Assembly: GCA_013407085.1 (NCBI GenBank)
Contig: JACCGJ010005733.1
Span: forward strand, 1-64,000
Direction of reading: 5' to 3'
Length of the DNA stretch: 64,000 bases
DNA from: Atriophallophorus winterbourni
Taxonomy: Eukaryota > Platyhelminthes > Trematoda > Plagiorchiida > Microphallidae
In this document: in pieces, positions 55,286-64,000 of the stretch
How the letters are laid out: the number at the start of each line of letters is the position of its first letter
Numbering within the stretch: position 1 is the first letter of the stretch
Position numbers and translations under genes: made by a program
The notes under the pieces: generated by a model
What the model saw: the letters and a program-made list of their open reading frames with translations, nothing else
What the model was told of the DNA's origin: nothing
Databases searched by the model: none

Positions 55286-56893
55286 GGAAGCCCATGTTGT
55301 AAGAATTATGACTACAATGTAGTTAGGAATAAAATCCAAAGCGGAGGATGTGCAAGGCTGATGAGCTGAAATAAAGACAGAATCTTGAGTCCAGTGCTAA
55401 TATTATGGGATTAACTTTCTCAACACTTCGAATTACTTAGCACTCATGTGTAGTCAAAAATATAAAAACATCTCTCAAAGAAATAGAACAGCACACCCCG
55501 AGAATTACCATATTTTGTCAGTTTTAAATTGTTGGTTAAACTCCAGCTGGATTCCTCCGTCTGACATATATTCTCTATATATTAATCATACTTTAAGTCC
55601 CTATCTATCTCGAATGAAACGTTATTTCTGTAACATGTGCAAACGCTCCATTTGCATCTAACTAGCATACATTTTCTACCTCGGATCTCAAAGCATTTTT
55701 TTAAGGTTAATCCTTTTAACCTAATCGGGTGCAGCTCTCACGACTTGCATCATGATATGTCCTTGGAAAATACATGTAACCGACTAGAATAAGACGTATT
55801 TTAACGCTGATGGTCCCTGCAGAAAATACTTTAGCAGATGATGGCTTTGCACCATTCATTTTACTTGTTCCGCCACAAAATGCGCTTGATCATTTGTCTA
55901 GCCTGGTTTTATAATGGTGTTATTATAAAAATGGATTAGCAATCTTTGCAAGGTATTTTGGGATTTGAAACGTAAAATTTTATCGAAAATAACGAAGCTA
56001 TATCCCAAGAAAACGGTTGTAGTTCAGATGAAATTAGTTGACCTGAACATACTACATCAAATGTACACAGTGTTGCCAAGATCTTTAATGCAAATATGAC
56101 AGATTTTGATCAAGTAATATTTTTGCGATTTAACTTGACCAAAATTGATTCAATAAACCTTATGTTAGATTTTTGCCACACTTATATCTAAAAAAGTTGG
56201 AACTTTTTCTGAAAAACCTATTGAACATACACACACCAATGCAAGAAGCGAAATTTCATTGAAATTGTTTAGCTAACTACAATATTCACATCGCAATGGA
56301 TAAAACTGATGATTATCTGCAACCCGAAGTCAAGTGGACAGGTTTCTACGTGACTTCACTTTCAAACGAAATTCGTAAATGTCTCTTTCTTCCAAATATC
56401 TCGAAATGTGTCGCTTTTGTACAGATCACTTTGGTTAAATTATTGAAAGGAGATTCTATTGTGTGTGCGAAATGGACAAACGTTTCGATTCAACGGTAAA
56501 AAGAGCATATTAGAAATGATGACAGAACCCGGTGCATATATCTTATCTATAACATTGCAGTTGCCTCAAGATTTCCCTTGAGCAGAAAGCATTACCCTGG
56601 GAGGTTTATTTCACTGCTACAGGGAACAGAAATGAGTTCAAATCATTCACCGAATTTCTTACAAGCCATGATCAACCACAAAGATCGGTAAAGTAGCAAT
56701 TTCAAAGAGATTAGAAGACAGACATGCGTTTCGTTCGTTCAGTATCGTATAACAGAGGAAACAAGTAGCGGGAAACAAGGTAATACTTGAATCCACTCTT
56801 TCAAGGCTCACTGGACTTAATCTTACTGTCTCCACCTGATGACGGTAGTGGAGTGTGTTTTCCGGGGATGTGAGCAACACATTACTTAAGTAG
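55286..56893. other. Duplicated host sequence (copy B)
   Basis: 55286-56668 aligns with 18185-20593 without the CR1 fragment present there. 56669-56893 is the target segment lost in copy A at the CR1 insertion. No exon recognised. Confidence 0.7.
55351..55397 (+). ncRNA. Degenerate type I hammerhead-like motif, copy B
   Basis: CTGATGA at 55358-55364, loop AAATAAAG, GAATC, TTGAG, GTC^CAGTGC; same layout as 18261-18305. Confidence 0.45.
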
Positions 56894-59229
56894 ATGGAAT
56901 ATTTTTCATAATCGCAGATTGTTTATTTTTGAAGGGGTCTATTAAAAAATATCCATAGATTTGTAAAACAATAAAGGAATTTCACAGTCTATTTGATTTA
57001 ACGATTGCAAACTATTTAAGTTGGATCTACGGTAGCCTAGCAAATATAACATTCGAATTTCAATTTGAAGGTTCCATGTTCGAATCAGGTCACCGTTGCA
57101 CAATTCGGGAAACTGCTAAATCAAGATACCCGAAATTAGGTGTGACAAACTAATATTAGCGATGAGTGCTAATCACGAGCTTTTAGATGATACCCAAAAG
57201 ACCATCTTCCGGTACAACACAAAACAAAGAAGCTCCGAAAAGTTCGATGACGGCAATGGATTACCCGTAATAATTCGGGTTACGGAATGATTGCATGAGA
57301 AGGGTTCTAGCGGCAATATCTTCACAAACATGAGGTGGCGGAAAACGTCATCCGCTGTTGAACGATATGCAATTCGTCAATCTCGGTCAAATGAACCCTG
57401 TTTGGTGAGGCCTCGAAGAGTACCAGTTGGCAAGAAAACGATTGGCAAATCAGATCGAAGCGACAGCGGGAACTAACGTTTTATCTCAGTATTGCGATGA
57501 TTTGACACATTTAAATCGGCCGTGCTTAACATTAATATATCCAAACATTTTCCTATTTCCTGTCATCAAGTAACCCTTTGATCTCAAATGGATACTGAAG
57601 AAGCACGATTGGAAAATATCTTGCAGGCTAATATCAAGTCCATTACCATCACAACGCTTGATGTTGCGGGTAGACGAACCGAAGCTGTTTCGGTTGTGAA
57701 AAGTTGACTGGCAATTCACAGGTTCCCATAAAACATTATCAATGTTATCTGCTGTTAGTTGATTGTATTTTACAAATTTGTGTGGATAAATTAATCTTAT
57801 TTGCTGGAAATTTGTTCAAACAAATAAAGCTCTTTTCTTCTTCTGTGTGTGTGTGTTGTTCTTTGTCGTTGTGTTTGCTGAGCTGACATTGTAGCACTAG
57901 CTTTCAATTGTCTCGTGAGTGAACACGAATAGCGTTGGTCGGGTTGACCTCAGGGATGAATCGGGTGACATCATCAAAAGTCGTAAAACGTGGGGAGTGA
58001 CGCGATTAAGGTTGGATCGAGTTTCCTGAAGCCTGTGTAAATGACGTAATAGACCTCAGAACAGGGAATGTGATTGTTCCTTAATTGGCCTGAAGTAAGT
58101 ACTTCGGACCTCCACTCCGCATACCAACTAGCACTCTGTCCAGCGAGTGAAATCGCATCGTGCTAAAGAAAACGTAGCTAGGCTGAGTTAAAACAAGCAA
58201 AGGTGTACATACAACGAAATCCAGTACCCAATTTACTGAGAACCTTAGTCAATGTTATGCATATGAAAGATTTGCTCCCAGACCAATCTTTAACAAAGAA
58301 AACTAAAAGCAGGCTAATAAAGTGATTTAATGCAAAACTAATCGCTGATTAGTTAACTTCATGGTCATGGCACCGCGCCTCATTTGATTAGGGCCAATAA
58401 CATTTTCTTGCAGTAACCCGCAGTTGAGTCCTGTAAAAGTGAAACACGAGAGCCATTGATGAAATTAATCGACTCATAAAACCTAGGTGATTTTGCTCGA
58501 GAAAATGTATTAGATGATTACAGATAAATAACTTATTTAAAGTGTAATACAAGACATGATATTCTACTCGACCCATAGGAGCCAGAAGTGATTCATACCG
58601 TCGAATTAGAAAGAAATCGTCGTTAGAATGCAATGCAAAGAGAAATCAAAAAATAGTTATACAGCCGATGCAAAAGCGTAGACCAAATTGGATTATCCTT
58701 AGGACATCCGATTTATGAAGCATAGGTATGTCTTTAATGGAAATGATAAATTGAAGCTCGAAGGACCAAGCCTTTTAGAACTCCACAAATTTTCCTATTT
58801 GCTTCAAATGTTGACATCAACGCAAACTCTTTTCTGGCTGTCGGAATGGCTTTCTGTTGATAACACATATTTGCAGCTTTTTTCGAAGAGAAATTTTGAT
58901 TTAAATTGAAATATAAAATTGTAAACCTGAATACAACAGCTATGGTCTATTGAAAAGATGTCCGATAAAACTGATTTTTATCTATTCACTCTAAATCCTC
59001 CCCACATTATTGCGAGTCATTACTCCTTTTTGACAACATTGAAATTCCAACGTCGTTTTCCTTGAATTGCTTTGGTTTAGTGGTCAGTGCGACCGAATTT
59101 TGTCAGGTTTACGACGTCACGCCAACCTTCTGCGATTAATGCTTATCCCGGATTGTAAAAGGGGATCAGGGAATCGAACATTGTGAAACAATTACTGGTC
59201 AGATTGCATTCACCATTTGCTCATCTTAC
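56894..59229. other. Duplicated intron sequence (copy B) with empty LTR site
   Basis: It aligns with 24846-28530 but lacks the LTR element; a single ggtga at 57964-57968 marks the pre-insertion site. It holds the retroposon at 57150-57850. No exon seen. Confidence 0.8.
57150..57850 (+). mobile_element. Retroposon-like repeat with small broken ORF (copy B)
   Basis: Longer version of 25110-25720. It reads MSANHELLDDTQKTIFRYN, a stop, then LHEKGSSGNIFTNMRWRKTS and SAVERYAIRQSRSNEPCLVR, RVPVGKKTIGKSDRSDSGN and a stop. It is followed by AAATCGGCCGTGCT (57518 onward), the block shared with 12508-12957, and ends AATAAAG plus TTCTTCTTC. The highly basic frame is not recognised. Confidence 0.5.
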
Positions 59230-59411
59230 CTCAATGGCAGCTTCCAGTGATTTCCCGCTGATTGTTAGGTAACTTTGTTTAAACTGAGACATGTCAGCTT
59301 CCGCTTGCGTGATAATAATGCGTGACATCTTTTTGAAATCTACGCTCAGTCCTTTCATGCTCTTGTAAAGCTCTCTGGCAAAAAAGTGCGCCTCGTTATT
59401 AATACGTCGAG
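59230..59411 (-). CDS. Annexin exon 4 (repeat 4), copy B
   Basis: Same length and splice sites as 28531-28712. It differs by 8 bases, 6 of them changing residues: L to M, F to S, I to F, N to S, Q to L and A to T (A to B). It reads ELYKSMKGLSVDFKKMSRII then ITQAEADMSQFKQSYLTISG and KSLEAAIE. The degenerate calcium loop is shared. Confidence 0.92.
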
Positions 59412-60971
59412 CTGAAAGAATAATGTGGATACATGATCAAATTTAGTAAAAATTACGCAAAAATTATATTATAAATAAACAATCAATAACGTGTTGTTCG
59501 AAATCCTCGAATTGGAAATGTTCTTATAACATCCTCTGCACTTACACACCACAACCGCTTTCTGGTTGTTTGCTGTTATTAGGTGGGGACAGTTCAGGTT
59601 CCTTTAGACTGGAAACTGTGGTAAAGTGGTACACAAAGTTATGCTTGTATGCCACTAGTGGGCAGATATCTTACGAAGAACCACGAAGTTCAAATGTAGA
59701 ATCACTAAGTGATTCTAGGACAAGCGCTCGAGATGCTTCTGAACGACAAAAATATTGTGATGCTCACATACCAATCATTTTCGCGCCACAACTGGTTTCT
59801 GGCTGTTTGCTGCGATCAGATGGTGACAGTAGGTATTGTATATCAGACAGCTTAGATTAGCAATAAACAGTAGCTACACTATTTGCTCACACACGCTTTA
59901 TTTGATAAAAAACGTGGGTTATATTCATCCAGTAGAAATGCTTCGTTCATTTTCCATATTGCATCCATTGAAAAGTGATTCTTTCCGACTGTAACCACAG
60001 TCAGTGAGCTTTTGATTAGAGTTGTGGATGGTAAACCTGTTGAAACACATATCCTTCACACTATCCGGAGATGGAACTTAACAGCACACATTAAATTGTT
60101 ACTGTAAGTTGCGTTTTGACAAAGTAGTGAGAAATAACGTTCAACTGACCAAGTCGGAAACTGTGGTTGAGGAAGCGAACAGTTTTTATATACTCTATGC
60201 ATTTATTAAAACATATTCCTAGTGATTATTCTGAAACGATAAAAAATTGTACTGCAATGGAACATGTGTAAACGACTACAGATTTGTTGAACAACAAACC
60301 AGTAAAAAGCGGATTTGGTGCATGCACATGGTTGGGAGTGAAATAAAATTTATGATTAAGATCGATACTGATATGTTTATGGCAAGCATTAGAGTTCAAT
60401 GCCAAGTGGTCTACTTACACATTGTAGTGGTATTGCTTAGGTTAATTTGGACGTTACAACCAAGCTAGAGATTAATTCTATTGATATGGTACCCAAATTA
60501 GCCATAAAATGTCAAAAGGTTTTCAAATATATAACATTGTTTAAAATAATGTTGTTTGTTCCATAACATTTATACAAATTCAACAATGAGACTGGCAATA
60601 TCAACGCTTATTTTGAAGATATGATTTTTAAGAATTCGCTTAGAATATAAATAGTTGCACTACATCTAAACGGATGAATGTTCGGAAAAAGTTGTTGTTT
60701 GACCTAAAATTAACTTCTAAATCCGTAATGTATTAGATTGGAAACAGCTTCATTCACGTTATAGGTGAGTAGTGACTTCATGATCAATACAAGAGTTCGT
60801 TTTAACTGTACGCGAAACAAACGAATATTCGCATCACAACCAATATTTGTGTGCAACAGCACACATCAAACCTGAATTTTCTGACACCTATCAGCCTAAA
60901 TAAATATTCCAGTGAGTAAAAATCTTATTGATATTCTGCAAAGAATGAACATATGCACGTGGTGCGCTTAC
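59412..60971. other. Annexin intron 3, copy B
   Basis: It aligns with 28713-30294. Nothing recognised. Confidence 0.75.
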
Positions 60972-61114
60972 CCACAGCAAAAACATTAATTGCGATGCCG
61001 ATAACAGTTTCCGCTTTGACGGGTACATCAAAATCCAAGCCAGTCTGCTTCCTGTACTCCTGGAGCACAGCGCGAATATGCGATCGCGAACGAGTACAAA
61101 GTATGTCTTCCAAG
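60972..61114 (-). CDS. Annexin exon 3 (repeat 3), copy B
   Basis: Same boundaries as 30295-30437. It reads LEDILCTRSRSHIRAVLQEY then RKQTGLDFDVPVKAETVIGI and AINVFAV. Five base differences from copy A, all five changing residues (N/K, H/P, D/V, V/A, N/I). Confidence 0.9.
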
Positions 61115-62645
61115 CTATTTAACATGAAAAACAGTTTTGAGTTAGGGAATTCAAGTTTATCTAGCAATCTCAAATCGATAATATACTGATTACGTTCTGT
61201 TCATATAGATAGAAAAAATAGAACGTTAAACAGACCCTCAGGATGCTGATGTCACCCTATGGAATGGATTTGTGTGTGGTTTCCATTCGCTTAGATAGTG
61301 CTTATTTTGAGTACAATTTGAATCATGAAGAAAACATGAAAACCTGACCTGCTTACATATAGTACACCCGTTTTCTATAGATCACGTCCCACAAGCTAAG
61401 GTATGCGGGATTAAATGCATATCTGACTACCAAAGAAGACTGGTAAATGGCAACTTGTGAAATGATGAGCTTATCAATAAACTAAAAAAGTAGAACCGTT
61501 TCACAAAATTATATTTGCAGACATTTCCATCACACATGCTCTGGGGCCAGTTTTACGCATTCGGCAATCAAAAGAAAGAGAATTTAATTCCAGGCTCCAC
61601 ATGACTTGAAACAGTTTGGAAACGGTAAACAAATTTTCAAGTTGTTGGATTAGGTTGGCACGACCAATGTGTTCAACCGAATGTGCCCACCTAGATGCAA
61701 ATCAGTTGAAACCCACGGGCTTGAAACAAATATCCATATTTGCATGCATTTCCATCACACACACACGCACCCCACGACCGGTTTCGTCCTGCTTGCACTC
61801 ATCTTGTAGTGACAATACGATCAGAAGACACATGCCTTGAAGCTGTGAAGAAACTATAAATATTGCTTGAAATTGTAAAACACTTTTGGATAATCAACGC
61901 GGTTTCTCTTACATCAGAGAGAACTAATCAACAGAGCAATAGAAGAGGACATCGGTTTTTGATACAATTAAACATAGTTACGTACAAAGGCGGTTGAGCT
62001 ATCTATAATTGCGAGTGTGTTTTCGCAACTCCAATATATAAAATGAGAAAATTCATCATATGGGCAATTGTTAATATGAGTGGGCAAACGTTATTCAGAT
62101 AAGATCGAAATGTTAAGAACAGCTGCCTAACTGGAACGTATTTCGATTGCCGGATATCACAGATACTTTCTCGCTCATAACAGCACTGCATGTGAGACCA
62201 CATCCGCTACACATCGAAAGAAGTAAAAATATAGCACGTCGCACGGCTTATCATAAAAGTGCATTGAAATGAAGCAAGCTAAGATTATAGATACGCGAAA
62301 ATTTAATGGCATGCAGACGTACTCCATTTATCTCTCACCCATATTTTATAAAAGAATTAATTTTCTCGCCTAAGAGTAGTGCCTAGTTTTATGAAAGTTC
62401 CACAAATTTATGCACACATCATTCGCGTTGTAGTTTATATTTTCCTCGGTACATCAGCAACTCCGATTTCTCAAACAGTGCCATTGTAAATCAAGATACA
62501 TTTTATCTCAAATTTAATCGAAAAAATATATAGTTTTATTCGATCTAGTGTATTTTTCTATCATCATTTAACGTAATATTATTATTATTATTAGTGAAAT
62601 GTAGCGATTTGTTTTGGAGTTATCGCGCAAAGTTTATAAACCCAC
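61115..62645. other. Annexin intron 2, copy B
   Basis: It aligns with 30438-31885 with about 110 extra bases at 61795-61904. No exon seen. Confidence 0.7.
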
Positions 62646-62832
62646 TGTTTGGCTTGCTTCGCTGGGTGACATTTATTCGCATTTTTCAAGGTCATCACGT
62701 CTTTGTCTCTCTCCGTGTAGTCCACCACACCTTCACTAGCCAATTTTCCTTGACATAACGCGAGCAGTAGACGATGAACACTGCCGCTGGTGTTGTCGGC
62801 AATTTGGTCCACCAGTCGAACACCAGCGTGTA
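62646..62832 (-). CDS. Annexin exon 2 (end of repeat 2), copy B
   Basis: Same boundaries as 31886-32072. It reads HAGVRLVDQIADNTSGSVHR then LLLALCQGKLASEGVVDYTE and RDKDVMTLKNANKCHPAKQAK. Five differences from copy A, all changing residues (M/T, R/K, V/A, N/K, S/C). The DTSG-type block and the LLLALC helix are unchanged. Confidence 0.9.
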
Positions 62833-64000
62833 CTAAATTCGCGAAAGGTACTGAATTAAATTTCAGATATTTGGCAAACTCAAAAAGTCGTAAACAAATT
62901 ATTGCGGTGAAATTCTGCGTCGGTTAATTTGATTATGAAAAATTGTGGCGAAGACAATGCTTTTCCTTATCCGCTACCTCCTCATTGGTGATTGGAAATC
63001 GTTTACTCGTGATTAAATTATTCATTAATGCACACAATTTAATCAAAGTGAAAAACTACACTACAAAGTGCAGAAGAAAAAAAATTGGTGAAATAGAACA
63101 GGCATGGACGCTTTACTAGGAATCGAACTCTAAACCATTGATGAATCTTCAACGTTGGAGAAATCCCGAACTACTATGCAGGTGACGGAATATAGGTGTT
63201 CATATGTTAATGCACGAGATTGCGTACAGCTCAAAGGTTTCTTACACTCACGACCAGGGATAAAAAATAACATTAAAAATTTAAGTTGTGTTTTTTAACC
63301 GACAGTAAATTGAACGACGCATCCATACCGGTCATCATGTTCGAACGATTTTCAATCAACCGAGTTCGTTGGTGTTCTCGGCACGAATCCGCTTAACTGC
63401 GTTTCAACTACGAGCTACAACCTGAGATTAATCAAAAAATCAGCCTCGTGAATGATTGTGTAAGCTCTCGTCGGTCTTTTAGAATTTGCTCTTTTGGTAT
63501 TGTGTCGGAAGTAGGTTTAGTGCACATAGTCTGAGAGTGGATTGATTGGACGACCATAACAGATGTAGCTGGCTTTTTTAAGAATCGGTGAACATCTAAA
63601 GCTAATCAAACATCCCAGTATGGGGGAAACATTCATGAATGCCTAAACGGTGAACGGTAGCTCAGGCCGGAGGCATGGGCCGATGTCTCGAGGCCCGTAT
63701 GAAGATAAGCAGTGCTGATGTGCTCAAATAAAATCGAAACTGGAGTTCAGTGCTTCCATTTTACACCATTGTGATCAAATTTGTGAATAATGCGAAGGAT
63801 TCGGTACTGATGAGTAGTCTTCCTTTGTATAGCCGGCAAGGAGTTGACCGGTGTTAGCAGCACCACATTCTATTACTTGACATAGTTCACCCATTGATAT
63901 AATCACCATTCAGATCAACGGTTTCATTGAAAGGTGGATTGCCTTTTGAACACAACCGGGAAGCATTTTTCAAGTGCACGTTTGAATTGCACTTCCGTAG
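62833..64000. other. Annexin intron 1, copy B (to window edge)
   Basis: It aligns with 32073 to about 33240. Copy B exon 1 should lie about 550 bases beyond the window. It contains the SINE-like hammerhead repeat. Confidence 0.75.
63643..63760 (+). mobile_element. SINE-like repeat with pol III-like boxes and hammerhead motif, copy B
   Basis: Counterpart of 32885-33000: TAGCTCAGGCC, GTCTCGAGGCCC, then CTGATGT at 63715-63721, GAAAC at 63736-63740 and TGCTT at 63751. The helix III region reads CTGGAG here. Confidence 0.55.

Noticed and set aside
58388..58633. Minus-strand frame also open at 27697-27942 as an annexin last exon
   Set aside because: It has no annexin motif and no acceptor in the right phase. 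Conservation between copies is explained by the recent duplication.
1..64000. CRISPR arrays, rRNA, bacterial operons or exogenous virus genes
   Set aside because: No spaced short repeats, rRNA blocks, clustered intronless genes or viral replication genes beyond retroelement RT and gag were seen.

Overview
The window is animal nuclear DNA, most likely from a flatworm and plausibly a trematode. The evidence is AT-rich sequence, spliced host exons, and a dense load of CR1-type LINEs, RTE-like LINEs, Penelope-like elements (PLEs), a Ty3/Gypsy-type element and hammerhead-ribozyme repeats, a mixture well known from trematodes. The species cannot be named from sequence alone. No bacterial genes, rRNA, tRNA genes or CRISPR arrays were found.

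The backbone is two copies of one host locus in the same orientation. Copy A covers 1-4245, 18185-20593 and 24846-about 33240 (continuing to at least 34174). Copy B covers 40245-44768, 55286-56668 and 56894-64000. The blocks are collinear and near-identical, and differ mainly in the mobile elements that landed in each copy. The host gene is an annexin on the minus strand. Four exons with matching splice phases are readable in copy A (34174 down to 28531). Their counterparts in copy B are exon 2 (62832-62646), exon 3 (61114-60972) and exon 4 (59411-59230); copy B exon 1 should lie just beyond the right edge. A fifth minus-strand exon (A 2579-2893, B 42819-43451) joins exon 4 in phase 0. It would close annexin repeat 4 and add a Pro/Tyr/Asn-rich C-terminal tail. 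Copy A has lost 318 bp of that tail in frame. Between the copies, exons 2-4 differ by 16 amino-acid-changing and only 2 silent changes, with reading frames and splice sites kept.

Layout. 1-1835: RTE remnant (minus) with a nested PLE. 2579-2893: exon 5 of copy A. 4246-6357: unassigned. 6358-6970: inverted PLE with a fold-back insertion. 7060-8825 and 9340-14173: two decayed CR1 elements, the second holding a nested retroposon. 14281-18182: RTE element holding a short hammerhead element. 18750-19785: CR1 3' end. 20594-24843: CR1 (minus). 25110-25720: retroposon. 25855-27272: gag-only LTR element. 28531-34174: annexin exons 4 to 1. 34845-37990: CR1 with an intact ORF2. 38870-39697: CR1 ORF1 scraps. 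39698-42066: RTE plus PLE, second copy. 42819-43451: exon 5 of copy B. 44769-55285: nested CR1/RTE/CR1 pile. 56894-64000: copy B annexin introns and exons 4 to 2.

The most interesting signals are: the fast-diverging tandem annexins with a possible C-terminal tail; a set of minimal type I hammerhead motifs in at least four sequence contexts, one of them a 165-bp element with a 15-bp target duplication; an LTR insertion whose exact empty site is preserved in the other copy; and a 5.5-kb insertion in which 1.75 kb of unrelated DNA is joined to the 5' end of an RTE LINE between matching 6-bp duplications.
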